64,000 bases of DNA from Phoebastria nigripes (lineage: Eukaryota; Chordata; Aves; Procellariiformes; Diomedeidae), in the NCBI GenBank assembly GCA_035582835.1, contig JAYKAV010002453.1, forward strand, positions 686,495 to 750,494. The letters run 5' to 3'. Under the pieces are notes generated by a model. That model was not told the origin of the DNA. It worked only from the letters and a program-made list of their open reading frames with translations, and searched no databases. Both the position numbers and the translations under genes were made by a program. Shown piece by piece: positions 1 to 14,302 of this stretch. Every line of letters starts with the position of its first letter. Position 1 is the stretch's first letter.

Positions 1-3000
1 ATAGACATCGACAGTTCTCCAGGCTTCAGCATGCACACAATGGTGTATTTCAGATGAATGCATTTTTCTGTTATGGGCTACCACTAACATGGATCCATCC
101 TTACATCTGGTGCGTCTGCCCTTTTTATTTTTTACAGCTGATGGGAAGCCTACTCAGTAAGGAAGATGTTATCTTTGAAATCTTTTTTTTTTTCTTTTTA
201 AGAAGCAGTACAGTTATGCCTTCATATATACACAAAGAGCAAGTGCTTAGTGGGTGGTTTTCTACACTCACCTTCTGAAATTACTTTTAAATATACTATT
301 TCAATGAATAGTGCCATCTAAAAGGCTTTCTCAGACATAGGTTTTGTGCTCTTTTCAAGTCTTTCTCCAGTATACCCACTGGTATATAAATTGATAGTCT
401 CCATCACTTTGTAAAATTTTAAAGGCTGAAGCTTACTATAAATTAAAATTATTAGATATCAGAATATAAGTAACAAAGATGATGATTAAGGTGTACTATA
501 AAGCACACAAAATGCCTTAGTGGGAGGCAATTGGATACCTTTGATTAATAAGAGGCTGAGAACCAGATACAGCCTGGCTATTTTCCACCACTGCAGAAGC
601 ACAAAGAAGTCATAAACTGAGGTTAACCAACCAATTAAATTGGTTTGTAGCTGTTTTGCATCACTAGAGCTGCATAAAGAGGCCAAGACACATTACTGAG
701 TCTAACCCAAAATCTTTAAATAATATTTTCAGAAAAATGTTTAAAAACTGATACCAATGTTCTCTTATTAATATGCAGCTTTCCTAGCAGGAGTACCAAT
801 TTTACATCATCCATAAATTTGTTAGTACTGAATTTAAAGCCTGTTAAGTTAGAAGTCTTTAGACACTGTTTGATTTTGGCAATATATGAAAGGTAATTTC
901 TATATTGCTATTTTCTTTTTTAAAAAATATATGGATCGTCTTACAGATACGATGGAAAAGTTAATGGAATAGCTAAATAACCTGCAAGAAAAATGTGAAA
1001 GATATCAGCCTGGTTGGTATCCCACAGCTAAAATCCTTGGATATTGTGAATACTTCTTTGGGCAGAACCTGTCAAATCACCACTTTACTGTGGGTAAATA
1101 CTGCCTGAGCTGTGTGCAGCACAAATCAGAGGCACAGGAGGAACAGCCCACCTATCTTTATATGCCCCTTGCTCTGATTATGACCGCTGTCCAGTTATAT
1201 CCTCAAGATAAATTAGAACAGCTTCAGTGCTGCTTTATCTCAGAAAGTCCCTCAAGGGCTGTTGCGCTCGTCAAAATCCACCAGAGCTCCAAATCCTGCT
1301 TATCTCAGTGAAGACGAGGGTGGGCTGATAGGAAGGCAGCAACACCATCTTCCTGTTAACTGAAGATTTCCTCTGTCTGTTAGCACAGGGAAGAAAGACT
1401 GAGTGGAGATGTGATAAACAGTATTCAAGGATATGAAAGGTTGTTGCAAAGAGGAAGGGAACAAGCTAATCCCCACATGCAAGGCAGATAGGACAAAAAA
1501 ATGATGTGTTCAAGTAGGAGCATGAAAGACTGTGGTAAGAAAGATTACAGTAATATTTTCGGGGCGGCATTTTCACTGAGGGAAGTCAAGTGCAGGAAAA
1601 GATTGCCTAAAGCAAATGTGGAGTCTTTTCATAGAGATCTTTAAAGACAGGTAAGTAAAACTTCTGTCCAGAGTGACATGGGCATGCTTTACCCTGCCTC
1701 ACGGTTCCTGACAGGTCTATTTTTGTTACAGTCCCTTATCACTAGAGGACTTGTGTATACTTCCAGCTAGAGATCAATGACCCTATCTACTGGCATTTCA
1801 TTGACTAAGTCACCAGAGTTAACTTAGCTAATCCTTGATCTGCGATTACTTTGTGGCTGCAAGAAGTTGCACAACTTTCTATGGACAAAAGAACATATCC
1901 TATTAATGAAATCAAGTATTACTTGTTCTCCCTTTGACAGGAGATCTACCACATCAACAATTTAAGCTGTCCTCCATGGACATCTTTACAAAAATACCGT
2001 ATTGAAAAAAGAATCACCATACAGCTGATTGTATCAGGAATATAATTACATTGGTGGAGGCTGAAAATGACTGTGAGAGTGGGCTTGGGTTTAGTCTTGA
2101 GGCACAGTTCTGAATGGTAAGGCTTAAATTTGGAAGGCTTTTTCTTACAGGCCTGCCAGGCAGGTTTGGAAAGCTTTCAGTACTCAGTAAAACCAAAGTA
2201 GTAGTATTAAGTGAATGGGATCAGGGGAACACAGCCCCTGTTATTTTTCCCTCCCATGCCTATAAAGAGAAAAATTAAGGGGCCACAAGGAAACTTGGGG
2301 ATTGAATGGATTCCTCCTCAGTGCTGGCAGAAACATCAGCTGGGATGGAGACCTGGAGGTCCCATGTTTACAGGAAGGGTTTTGTCTGTTTTGTTTCCTA
2401 GTCAGTGCTGCTTGGACTCCATTTCTTCTCAGATAGTTGACATTTGGCTACATGTTTTGTTAATATTTAAGTCCAAATGTGAATAACATCTTATAATGGA
2501 AATTTTGGGACAAACTTCTGCTTTTGGGTGTGTGTACATCTGGACCCAAATATGACATGTATTTCTTACTCATAAGCTCCCAAACAAATAACAGAAATGC
2601 AAGTAAAAAATAAGTGAAATGTATTTCTTTTCTTTTCTCAATGCCCCTAATTACAAAGCAAACTTACCTATTTATAGGTAACAGTTCAGGATAACAGAAG
2701 TGGCAGTAAAAAGCTACGCTGGGCCTCAGGTATCGGAGCACAGCCATTTTGCAACTAGTGAAGAAACTAGTGAGTGGCAATAACCAGGGAAATGCTCTCT
2801 TTCCTTTAGGCAGATGTTCAGGTTACTGAATCAGGCCAAGTGAGGTGGGATTTCTTCTAACCAAGCGCTCCGTCTGCACCATCGTTTTTTCCTCCTCACC
2901 ACCCACTGAGTCTTAGCTTTCCATGTCCTCCAGCTGCCAGCTACCACAGCTAACCTTCCCAGAAGCCGAGTCCCTCCCTTAGCCCATGGCTGCTGTCCAT

Positions 3001-6000
3001 CATTGGCTTTGGAGCAAGTGTTCCAAACTTGTTCCCAAATGTGGGTCCCCTGTGTGGTACGTAGCGTATTTTGCTACTAGCCAGGACATTGGGGTGGCTT
3101 TTTTTGGCTCCCTGTTGGATTGGTGAGTTCATTCCCCCACTGCCCTTGGGAGCCTTGAAAATGATCCCCATAGGCTTTCTCGATGCTTAGCAGGAAAGCA
3201 GAACTGAACAAGTGCAGACCTCCCTGCTGCTGAACTCGGACAATAGGGCTGCTCATAATACCAGCAGATGTTTTTGCTTTTTAGGCCATACAGGGCAAAT
3301 TTATTTTCCTCTCAGGAGCAAATGCAAGCATAGCCAAGACTAAGAAATTCAGAGCTAGCTTCCGGAAACACACTATTGACTTATGCTGCAAAGCAGTACT
3401 TAGCTTACTTACGGTCCATCAATAACGAGGGTCTTCTGGTTAGTCCACTTAGCTGCTGGCTCAGCAAAAAGTGATGTGCCTTAAGCATCCAAGCTGGGCT
3501 TAGTTTCATACCCAGCTCTGCTTAAACATGGTGTACCAGATAATTTCTCTGCTTTGTGTATCACATTAGTAATGGCATTGAGTTCTCCTCACCTTAAGGC
3601 ATTGAGGTGTGAAAGCTGTAGCCCTCTGAAGTCCCCATTAACATTATACATACCCAGATAACCTATATCAATTTTTTACATTTATTAAAAAAACAGTACT
3701 TTATATTTTTGGTCTTTCTTCTACTTCTTTGTGCTCATAAAAGCACTAAAATTAAAGCAGAAAGAAAGGGGGAAACACATTAAACTGTTTAAAGTTTTTA
3801 GTTCACAAAAACTTTTAACTGGATTTCTTGTTTGGATTCAAAGAGGCAAAACATAAGACTTTGATGTCCTTCATGTGCCTGTTAAAAGAGAGAGAAAGAG
3901 ACCCACCAATAGGAAGAAGTTGGCATGAAGCCCTCTTTGACACAGCAAGCACAATGTAAAGGATTAAAGGTCTAATCTAGAAGATATATTGCACACTAAA
4001 CAGCGGAACCATTTAGGAGAACATTAAATGGCACTTAAGCTAAACAGTTGTCCTTGGGAACTGCAGTTTATATGTGACTGCTCTAATATCCATTTTAAGC
4101 TTGCAGGGCTTTGAAAACAAGATGTCATTGTTTTATAAAAACACACACATTTAATCTTCCCTTGTGAGGCTGTTCTTGAAATATCTGGCTGCTGGACTGG
4201 CAAAACATTTCAGAGGAAACAAATGGGGCTGGTGTCAAAACTAGTACTGTTGCACTTTATTTCTGAAGTTATTTGCATGTGCTCAGTTGATTTTTTTTTG
4301 ATCCAAATAAGCAAACCACAAACTTTTTCAATGATAAAAGTCCCATTTAATTTTTTAAACAGTATTCCCACTGTTCTATAAGCAAATAATAATAATAATA
4401 CAGTTTAAGTAATATGAGAACACCAAGAAAGCAGTCAGTTCTACATTCACTTGTTCTTCATAAATTAATATTTATGGAACTATTAGGAGGCTTCAGCCAA
4501 AAATAAAGACCACCCAGAGCAAGGTTTCAACTTTAGTATTCTAGGCACAGGTCATTAAAAAAAAAAAAAAATCTTACAAAAAAGCCTTCTTCTGCACCAT
4601 GTACAGTACATGGATTTTCATGCACATCACTCAGTAGGCATGTGAAGCATATTCCACTCCTAAGAAATTACAATGCATGCTTTTATAATTCATTTACTAT
4701 TTTTCACCAGGGAGAAATCATCCTCTCCACCATGCAGGCCAGAAATAGAACAGGAAAAAAGGCAGCAGGGAGGGGATTGTGTCTTGCAGAATTATACAGT
4801 CCAGTTTAAAATCTTCCTACTTTTTAATTGATGACTGAGAAAATGAAATGGAGAGAAAAAAATTATTTAAAAATTGTAATTAAGTATCTGATACCTTCAA
4901 TCTTGTTACTTGTATCAATAACGATATTAATCCTTGGCATGGTGACTAACCAAGCCAGGATATCCCCTGATCAAGTCATTATCCCTAAAAGCTATCTGAA
5001 AAAAAATACTACCATTGTGATCCTCAGGGATAGTTTTGGTTAAATGAGCTAGTGGTCTCCAAGCAGTTCCCAGCAGACAGGCAATCCCAGCTGGTTGCCT
5101 TGTTAACTACTCCAGAAGAGAGTCCAAAGGCAAAATCAGTGAGGGGAGCAACCACCTCCAGCAGGGCTGGGGTGGCCTGAAATCACAGGTGGTTCTGGGC
5201 TGAGGAGCACTTACAAGGCATTGCTGGATAGACTACACGGTGTTATAGCCACAGAGCAAGCAAATAGAAACCCTCTGTCTCCAAGCAGCATTGCAAGATG
5301 GTTGCAGGGGAAAAGTTAAGTTATTTTTATAATAACCTCCCACCAGGCCCCTCAGCCACTGAGCCTATTATGCTTATCATCGTTGTTAGCATGTGATTAA
5401 CTGCTTGAGTATCTGTGAAGCTGCTCCTCTCAGGCCAGGTAGGAATCCACTTAACTGTTTTTTAATTAAAAGCAGCAGCTGGTACCTCATGGAAAGCATT
5501 CTCTGTGAAGACAATTTGGACTCTGTCTGTGCTACGTGCTTGCCATAGTTGTCTGTTCCTATTTGACATCATTAGGTAGATTTGCCCGAACACAGTGTTG
5601 AGAAGTGCAAAGAGCAACAGCAGTGCTGAGGCAAGCTGAGCACTCAGGCTTTGGCTTGTCTAGACCACAAAAAAAATGATATCCAGGAATGATATAAAGG
5701 CTTTACTAGAAAATAGTTTTGTTAGATTCTAATTTTAAATGGTTCTGGTCTGAAATTTGACAGTAGGGCAGGATGGTGTTGGTCCCAGGAGATCAAGTAT
5801 TTCAGCCATCCTCCTATCTGTCTCTTGAGAAGTCTTCTCAAGGTGGTCTATTCTTTTCAGTCCTTCTAGATATCCATGCCAGATATCACCCCATTCCCAA
5901 AGCCATAACTTTCCTCTCAAGTAAGACCACGCCAGCAGCATGAAGGCTCTGCCCTGGCTGTTTCTGTCTCCATCATGCACCACCCAGGCCTGAATCTTGG

Positions 6001-7070
6001 GCTCCAAGGAGTCTCCTGAGATCTGCCCTAGATCCAGCTACACCTCATGGAGAGAGCTCAGAGATGGAGAGCGAGCTGTGTCCCTTGCAACAATAAGTCT
6101 TCTGCTGATAGAAAAATATCTGAAAGTAGAAATAATATGTTTGATTAGAACAACTAATAGCCTCAGAACAAATGCCAAACTTGCAGGCACAGAAGAAGCG
6201 CTTCTGCAGGTCTGAAACAGAAACAAAAAATTTCAAAACAAAGGCCAAGTAAATCTGATTCATTATGATATCTTAACCTGTAAGACATCTGAGAGAAAAT
6301 TAGTCTTCTTCCTGTCTACAGCCACTTGACTGCTGTCTCTGCAGCCTTTGGTAGAGTCTTTCCTCTGCTTTGTAGGTCTGACTGAAAAGCCTTATTATTA
6401 AACTGAGTCTCAGCACACACAGACAAGTCTCACATGTCCTCTGTGTATAGGACAACCCAGGCTTTTCCTTATTCTACCTTTTTTGCTTTTACTTTATTTT
6501 TTACTTTATTTTTGTAGTTATAAAATGCCAATTGGTTGGTATTTCTGTTGCTTTGTACATGTTCTGCATCAGAGTGATCTCTATACCCAATCAATGGTTG
6601 CACCAAAAGTTCTGGAAAGAACTAAAGAGCTCCATGGGGTAAAGGGAGGCGTTGGGGATAGAAAATCTGGGGGAGGAAAAAAGGTTGGCTTAAACAGGAA
6701 AAAAATTATGACACTTAAATGGAGTTTATTTAGGCAGAGTTATTCATTGTGGACTACATAATTTTGGACATTGAAATTTAGAGAAATTGGACAATCTCAG
6801 AACTTTTCCCAATTCAGAATCTGGTAAACACTGGAGATAAAATGTCTGTGGTCAGCAGAAATTTCTCCCAACTGCAGTTGGCTGCTCCCATGCTGGAACA
6901 ATGCATACCCACAAATAGCAAGTAACCAAAACACTTTCCATTTCTTAATAGGCTGTCTGCTGTTAATTATTTTAGTTGCTTGCTGGGAACAATGGAGGTG
7001 GATTGGAAATGATGGCTCAGAAATTATGCAAAATAAGTAACTATTTTTAATGTTTTGGACTTTACTAGTA
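1..7070. other. Non-coding AT-rich DNA, no gene recognised
   Basis: Open frames here are at most about 90 codons, overlap on both strands and have no recognisable domain. The longest minus-strand frame (5735-6007) encodes a Trp-rich stretch and a charged helix-like segment (HLEKTSQETDRRMAEILDLL) that I cannot assign. An A15 tract lies at 4557-4571. The G-runs near 6638-6680 are the only other compositional feature. Confidence 0.7.
4557..4571. repeat. A15 tract
   Basis: A run of fifteen As with no recognisable retroposon body upstream. Confidence 0.95.
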
Positions 7071-7200
7071 TATAGTGCCTCTCATTAGAAGATCTCAAAA
7101 CACTTACAAAAGGGTAACTATTAGTATTATTCTCAATTTACAAGCTAGTAGAGAGGGGCTAGGGAGTTAGTGTGGTGTTTAACTTTGAACAGGGTGCAGA
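7071..7200 (-). mobile_element. MIR-like SINE remnant, reverse orientation
   Basis: The plus strand reads 'agtgcctctcattagaagatctcaaaacacttacaaaa', then 'attagtattattctcaatttacaagctagtagagaggggctagggagttagtgtgg'. This follows a common amniote repeat with 'gcacctttcatcagaagatctcaaagcactttacaaa', then 'tattattatccccattttacagatgaggaaactgaggcacagagaggttaagtgac', the antisense of the MIR 3' half. MIRs are old tRNA-derived SINEs that used L2-type LINE machinery. The copy is highly diverged and no A/B-box promoter is recognisable. It could instead be another SINE with the same tail. Confidence 0.55.
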
Positions 7201-10200
7201 GATGGCTTTTGCTACAGCTATTTATAGAGGATTTACACGACTGTAGTGTTTATTGTGGCTTTCAATAAAAAGCAGCTGCAGAAACACACAGCTGGCAAGC
7301 TTCAGTACCTGTGAGATACTGAAGACATTATCCAGAAAGCTGATGCACAGGTAGAAGATTCACATGCTCTCTGCAGCACTTTAAGTATTGCTTTTCTAAC
7401 AAAAGTCTGAACTAATTTTAAAAGTTTATGTTGTTTATGTTCAAAATTCTCTTCCTCTGCTTGTTTAAAGCCAGATCTTCATCCTGATATAAATCATCCG
7501 ACCGCATTGTTCAAGTTCTGCGGCTAGGTCTTTGCTGCAGAGTTCTGCAGGCTCTGGTACAGGTATTGTTCCTAGCGATTCTCTCATCCATACACAGAAA
7601 TATTTCTTCAAGGTTAGCAGTGCTATTGACCCAGATTTGCTTGTGTAGCTATACATGTGGGCTAGAGGCTGTGTACTGATTTCACTGTAGCTGACATGGG
7701 ACCTCCTTTCTCATGAGAAAACAGTGCAAAAATTGACTCTATGACCCCCTTCAATCCTCTTACAGACCCACCTTTCTATGAGTCCACGATGCCCCCCACT
7801 TCTGCCCACTAGCAATGTAGGCTATATACTGTCTCTGTATACACATCATGTAAGAGAGATGCAAAGAAGAAAGGATCAAAGATGTGGCCATAAGCTGAAC
7901 ATCTGCTTCTGCCCATGATCTGTTTTCCTTGACATTTTCTTATCTCACATGCCTTTCATAAACTCCAGAACTTTCAAACCAATCCCTCCTGTCTTCCACT
8001 GCATTATCCTGTCCTGTGCTAAAAGAATGAATGCAATTTATATGTATCTAGAGATTAAGACCCCATGGAGAGGTTGCAAAGGAGATATGACCACTGTTAT
8101 AGCCAAAGGGCTAGAACAACACTGATGAAATTGCTGCCTAAATAAGAAGATGTGGTAAGTTTTACGTCTCTATTTTATATTGTTTATATTTTTTATTTAG
8201 GTTTCTGTAGGAGATGAGTTGGGGCTTAGAACTTTATTCTTTAAGGGAGTCTCTTGTGAGAGGCCATGTAAAGGTCAGCAAAACTTGTCTTATTAAGAAA
8301 GAATGAAGAGAAAGAAAGATAAAAAGAGCCTGGAGATGCTTTGATTGAAAAGAGCATGCTCAATTGCAAAACTGCATCATGTCTTCTTATCTGGTAAGAC
8401 AGTGGCTTCTGTGCTCACTAACTCTACTTCAAATCCTACTCCTAAAATTTCATAGTGGGGCTCATCCAAAAGCCATCAGGATCGCTTCCACAGTTTTCTG
8501 CAAGTTTTGGATTGGACTCTATCCACATGTATCCAATTAAAACGGTCACTCAGACCCTTGAGATCATCTTCCTTTCATCCTCTTGCAACAAGAATTAGGG
8601 TTTCTCAGGACAATACGATATGCACTCTCCATCAGCAATGCTAAGAGTAGTGGATGCATAAAAAAACCACTGGCACCAAACAGCTAATACATCAGATTTT
8701 GCCATAACTTCACACTGTGTTCAATCCTATTGACGTCAGTTCTGTGCAGTGTTTGGCCCTAGATTTTCCCACAATGGGATCCCATTCTTCTTGCATGAGA
8801 ATATGTCTTGGACAAATTGCCATGTCACATGCATTCAAAGGGCCATGATAAACCCTCCATCTCTGCACAGGGCTCCCAATTACATCAAAGGAATTTCTGC
8901 ATACAAAACAAGGGTAAAATATGCCTCTAATTTAAGGTTAAATTATACCGTTAAGACATGGGCTAAAATAAGAGGCAGCAAGGAAGCCGAACCACATTAG
9001 GGAGCACATCCAAAGCACTGTTTCAGAAAAAATGCAATCCTTTATACTACAAGCATTTGGCACAAATGGGGAAGAATTTGTGATGTGCCTTTTCAGGGAA
9101 CAAGCAATCTCCTTTCCTTCCTACCAGGCAGCCCCACTGGAATGCAGAGAAAGAGAAGAAAATCATGATTTAATATGCTCTTTACCTCTTTTCACACTGA
9201 TTCCAGGCAAAGATTTGTGGGCCTGGTCCCTGATTCCCGCACTTCAGCCATGCACAAAGACTGTGAAAAGACAAGGATGCTCTTACTCCCTCTTCCCGCT
9301 TCCACCGTATATGCGCTTCTGAGATGAACTGTTTAGCTTCTGGGAAAAAAATCCAAAGCTGGTTTAACAGTGAATATTCTGATGATTTATGGGATCATAT
9401 GGAAGAAATGTTATGCATGTATGTATGTTCCTTGCATATGTAAGTATGATTACAAAAGTAGAGATGAACTGTTATCTATAAGAGTCTATGATGATAATTT
9501 AAATAGATATTGACAACAACACAAGCTTCCTAAACCAGAGTAAAATTTGAAATGCAACTTTCATCTGAGAATATTATGAAAATACAACTGAGAAGGAGAT
9601 TCTGCAGGGCCAGATATTTGCTGCCACTGTTCAAACAGTGTGCAAAGTAAAAGTAAAGGCAAGGGTGACAAAATCAGCTCCTTGCTCAGTCTTTTATTTN
9701 TCTTTTGTTTCATCTTAAATATGTTGTCTAGATGTCAGTATCAGGCACTCAAGAGTTCACCTATGGCAGCCTCGCAAATAGCACTGTGCTGGGAGCTGCT
9801 ACACTTCCATCAGGTTGCATCTTCTGGAGTAAGGGAAAGGATCGCTACATCCCACAAGATTTTAAAACTATTCATGGTAACTCAGTTTGCCCATTGCTAT
9901 CCACAGAGCTATCAAAAATATAGTGATTTGGAAGATTTGGTGTAGAAGACTCTAAATTGTGTTATGGGAGGGTTTTAAGGAGGATTCAGTGGATTCAAGT
10001 AATTTATGATTGCATCTGACCTTAATTGGGGTATCCCAAGGTCATACCTATAAAAAGCGATACCCCTTTCCACGGCTTTGGTTTTATGAAAAACTCCTTG
10101 TATAGTTCATGACAGTTTTAACTTTTCACAAGACACTCACAAATTAGAGTCATCTTCCTTGCGGGCCTGCTAATGGAAATCCCCTCACACAGTTATTAGT

Positions 10201-13173
10201 CACTGTCTTACAATAGCTTCTTGTCTCTTAAGTACTTTGATGTTGTACATAAGAGCCATGGATCTATTACATTCATTTTTCCCATTACCGGGCAAATATT
10301 TGGACATTTTCTGTTGAGTTGATTCAAGGCAGAACTAAACCAAAGGAGTTGCATACTGTGCAGACATTTCTAACCTTCAGAAGCTGAAGGTTTTGTGACC
10401 TGGGAGAATTAATAGGTGTTTATTCTAGCAGGATAAATGGAAAAAGACCATTTCTATTTTAGGGGGATAAATGAAAAGCAGGGAAGATGGGGTTTGTTAT
10501 GACAAAATTGTTCACAAGTGGCATGCTGAAATGAGGAAAAGCAGTTATGTATTTATATTATAATCCTCACGGAATGTTTATCAAGAGAGACTCAAGTGGC
10601 AAAACGCATTAGTAATTTTTGTGTTTCCTCATGTATCAAAACAAGTATTTCCACTAAAACTAGTCTGCTAAGGTTGTGTCCATTGCAAAGATTCAAAATA
10701 CACCTATCTTCTGCAGTGAAAATCCATAACGTTTTCATTAAGATGTGATTTCTTCCAGCAAGGAGAACCCATATAGCTATTTCTTCTTGTCTGTTTCAAA
10801 CAATAGCTGTAAGTCTTCCACCACTGTGTCAGAAACACATTTTGAAAATATTTCACTTGCCAGGATTCTTCTGCAGAACAGAAGAAAGAAGGCGAGCCAG
10901 CTGGCATGCCCAGCAGTGGCAATCTCAAGTGCTTACCACGCTCAGGAATGTTATAAAGCAAGAGCAAACGGACAGCATTCTCCAAACATGGTGCTGCAGT
11001 TATTCCTCAGCTGGTACTGCTCTTCTAAACTTACTCAAGTTCGCTACTAATGCTTATGGGAATTTTGGCTCGAACAAGGGTTTCATTGAGAAGAGACTAG
11101 TGCTCGATTTGGTCATCAATTTTTCATTAAATCTTTTTTCAGCAGACAAGACAGATTCCCTGAAACCACTTTTTCCATAATCCGGAAAGGAATTTCTGTG
11201 ACTGTGGTATAGACAAACTCTCTGTTAATTCAGCTGTATTACTGCTCTGGTACTGGGGTTCAGCCATACGGAAAGACAGAACGGCAGCTTGTATGGGCTT
11301 CGCTCTCTTCCTTCAGAGATCAGGAACTGCCGAATGATAGGGGTGGTGAATCCTTAGAAGTAACCCCAAAAGAGGATTCCTCCCCAGGAAGACTGTGTGC
11401 TGGTCTGTGGAGCAAAAAGACATTTCTTTTTGTCTAAAGGTTCAGGAAATTCAGATGATGAAATTACTGTCAATATTATCTAAATAGGTAATGGATTTAG
11501 AGCCGCTCAAAGAATGAACACATGAATGGATAATGTGTTTCATGTTCATTGCAAAAACATGCTTATGATTTTTTTCTGATGGAGTTTTAATATTTTTATT
11601 TAAGCCTTTCTGAAATAATTTGAGCTTTTTATTGAGTACTTCCATTTACTGAAAAGCTGGCATTCAGCCAGAAAACCTTCTTTGAAAAATGACAGCATTT
11701 CAACCAGTCTGTAAATTATTTCATTAATGTTGTGTGTTTGGAATAGAAAATTAGTCCAGTTTGAACCCTGAAAAAGAAAACAATTAAAAACTTACACATG
11801 CAATTGTTTTCAAATCCTTAAAATCCATTTGTGAGCCTTGGTACGAAATTATCGTATCTGTCATTTCCAAGAGAATATCTTATGTCACAAATGTCACTGT
11901 GTTTAAACAGGAGAAGGTATAGTTTAACGCTGTTATCCGCTGTGACTGCCAGGAAGGGCATAAATCATGGTTATCTGAAGGCCTGATGCTGTTCCATTTG
12001 TGTAAATTTGAGTCAGGAGAAATACCACTGTAATCAATGGACTGTACAATTGTACAGATAGCAGGACAAGGGTGCCGCAAGCACATTGTGTTTTGCACAT
12101 TTTATCTTTCTTTATCCATTTTCCTGGCTTCACCTCCTTTTCTTTATTCCTTAAAATGAAAGACTGCAAAGAGCTACAACTGGAAACAGCGTTATCACAG
12201 GGAACCACCCTCAAATCAATGTGTCTTTTATTAGGCATTGTCTTGAAACTCCCTGCCAGGACTTGAACTGAGGACAAGAGAAGTTGGTGCATTATTGCAT
12301 TAAGCCTATTGTGATTTGTAGCTTAAAATGCATTATTTAATTTTCATTAAAAATGGATTTGCAGCATATGCAATTTCAAAAAATAGGATGAAATTTACTG
12401 TCTCTTTCCATTTATGGCTCAAGCACTTTGTTGGAGGCATCATCATTCATCACAATGTCATCTCATTATTACTATTTTGCCTGCTGGGTAGAGGCATTTT
12501 AGTTAAAAGTGAAAGTACCAATTGTGCTAACTATAGTTATATGTTTGCAGTATATTGAAGAAAATAGATGTGGTCTGGGACTTAAGTTAAAAGCACAAAT
12601 TCTGTGAGGTGCTGAGAATATCCTGCCAGATGCTGTGCAACCTCAGTTCCCATCCAGAGTGACAGAAAGCTAACGTGCCTCATCTTTTTCAGGGTCAGGC
12701 CACTTGACGATTAAAGAGTTCTAGCAAATATGATCTCATTCTTATTTGTCTGGGACATTATGAAACACAACATGAAGGAAGTTCAGATGTGGTAGCAGAA
12801 TACAAAGCACTAACACACCCAGCGTGGTGCTTGAAATGTGTTCCTTTATAATCCTATATTTCCCAGACAAACACTTGTAAACATTGAAGTAAAACAAAAC
12901 ACATTTCCTTTTTATGAAAAAAATGCCTTAAAAACCACAGGATTAACAACACCAGGGAAGGACAATCCCCTGAAGGGCCTAAATCTTATTTCCAAAACTT
13001 GGGCTGAGTTAACCGTGTTCAAGCTGAAATTTTTGATGATAAAGCATGGAAAACATTTTTTTGAAAAGACTTATCACAGTCAAATATACCTTGAATAGAT
13101 TCTGAAGTGATACCTCATGATCTGAACACTCTTACTGATTACAGGGGACATTCCAATGGTCAGGGTGGGAAAT
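7201..13173. other. Non-coding DNA, no gene recognised
   Basis: Frames up to 119 codons (11933-12292 minus) exist but overlap opposing frames and lack domains or splice context. No repeat family was recognised here with confidence. Confidence 0.7.
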
Positions 13174-13288
13174 GGGACTCAGACATCCTGGATTTGGTAG
13201 CTGGATTGGCTGCAGGTTTTCCTGCATACACAGAAGCAAATCACTTTATCTGTCCTGTGTTGTGGTTTTGTGGCTAAAGAAAATAAAC
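13174..13288 (+). mobile_element. MIR-like SINE remnant, forward orientation
   Basis: Starting with GGGACTCAGACATCCTGGAT and continuing with 'tggattggctgcaggttttcctgc', 'gcaaatcactttatctgtcctgtgttgtggtttt' and 'ctaaagaaaataa', the sequence follows the MIR core. That core reads 'gactcaggactcctgggttc', then 'tgctgtgtgaccttgggcaagtcacttcccctctctgtgcctcagtttcc', then 'tgtaaaatgggg'. Identity is low but the blocks and their spacing are in order. It sits about 700 bases before the old LINE at 13985 and is a separate insertion. Confidence 0.5.
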
Positions 13289-13984
13289 CACATTCTGCTT
13301 TCTTCAAGTCAGAAGCAATACAGGTGGGAGAACTTACCTGCCATTCCTGTCCCCACNCAAAAGCAAAGACAGAGCTAAATATATGCTGAGGTGATAAAAG
13401 CTGGTAATACTAAACTGTTTACACAGTAAAGCAAAAAACTTTGTGAAAAAATTCACTGTGGTCAGTTGTTTTGTTTGTTGATCACATTATTTTTGAAGGC
13501 AGACAAAAAATGATTGAAGTATTTAATAGATTTTTATTCAAAGGTTGCAAAAGGCTCCTCCTTTAGGCATCTCTCTCATGTTTCTCCTGCCCAGGCAGTG
13601 CCGAGTCATCCAGTCAGAAGAGGAAAACTATCACACAAGTGAGCATCTCTGGAAATGAGGAGAATTATATAGACAAAAAGCCTAGTTCATGGGGTGAAAA
13701 CATAAGAAATATAACACAGGCCCAGACCAATGTCTCTTTGACAGTGTTTTATCTCTGGCAGCAGGTTCAATTAAGGTAGGGCTCATCCTGCACGCTTCTT
13801 CTGAGTGTCTGCTCTTCAGCTATTGCCTACTTCCCATCTTCCAACATTTAGCAACTTAAGTACTTCCTGAGCCAGAGGCAGCATGTAAACCACCACTTAC
13901 TAATACCCAACAAAGCACCTGATCTTCATGAATTNGTCTAATCCAGTAATTTCANGGGAAAAAAACTTCACCTGTTTGTCCTTC
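13289..13984. other. Unassigned spacer between the MIR remnant and the old LINE
   Basis: AT-rich sequence without recognisable coding capacity or repeat family. Confidence 0.6.
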
Positions 13985-14262
13985 ACAGCATCCATCCCAT
14001 GGCAAGGAGTTCCACAATTTAATGATGTGCTGAACAAAAAAATCACTTCCTTTATCTATATTTTCCTGTTGTCTAATAAGATGGCCCTTAGTTCCCATAC
14101 TGTTGCAAAAGTTTCGTATCTTCATAATTTTAGATATTTTCACCCTTTTGGTCATCACTTTTGCAAGTGGAAGGGCATTATCTTTTTAGACTCCTTTATA
14201 GAAAGCTCCTCTGATTATTCTTGTTCCCATTATCTATACCTTTCATGTTATCCTGACACTGG
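13985..14262 (-). mobile_element. Old CR1/L3-type LINE, 3' part, reverse orientation
   Basis: On the plus strand this matches the reverse of a CR1-group 3' region. ATGGCAAGGAGTTCCACAAT is followed by a run like 'gtgctg-(t)gaa-aaa-tacttcctt', then 'gcccttagttcc', and finally 'attcttgttcccattatctatacc', the equivalent of the common 'atttttgttgcccttctctgtacc'. On the minus strand the remnant peptide FVQHIIKLWNSLP lines up with the WNRLP block of the young CR1 at 63783-63998. Stops and indels break the frame. Divergence is high, in keeping with an insertion dating back to early sauropsids or amniotes. The alignment is from memory, so the boundaries may be off by tens of bases. Confidence 0.75.
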
Positions 14263-14302
14263 TGCTGATTTGATCAATCACAATGACAGCTGATTGACTG
14301 AC

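Noticed and set aside
3458..3510. Possible half of an 'agcacttaagcatgtgctta' type palindrome
   Set aside because: Only 'cagcaaaaagt' and 'cttaagcat' agree; too short to support.
6600..6700. G-quadruplex candidate with four G-runs
   Set aside because: Loops are up to 15 bases long and the runs uneven; weaker than the patch at 60344.
11933..12292. 119-codon minus-strand frame
   Set aside because: Overlapped by frames on both strands, with no domain and no conserved motif.
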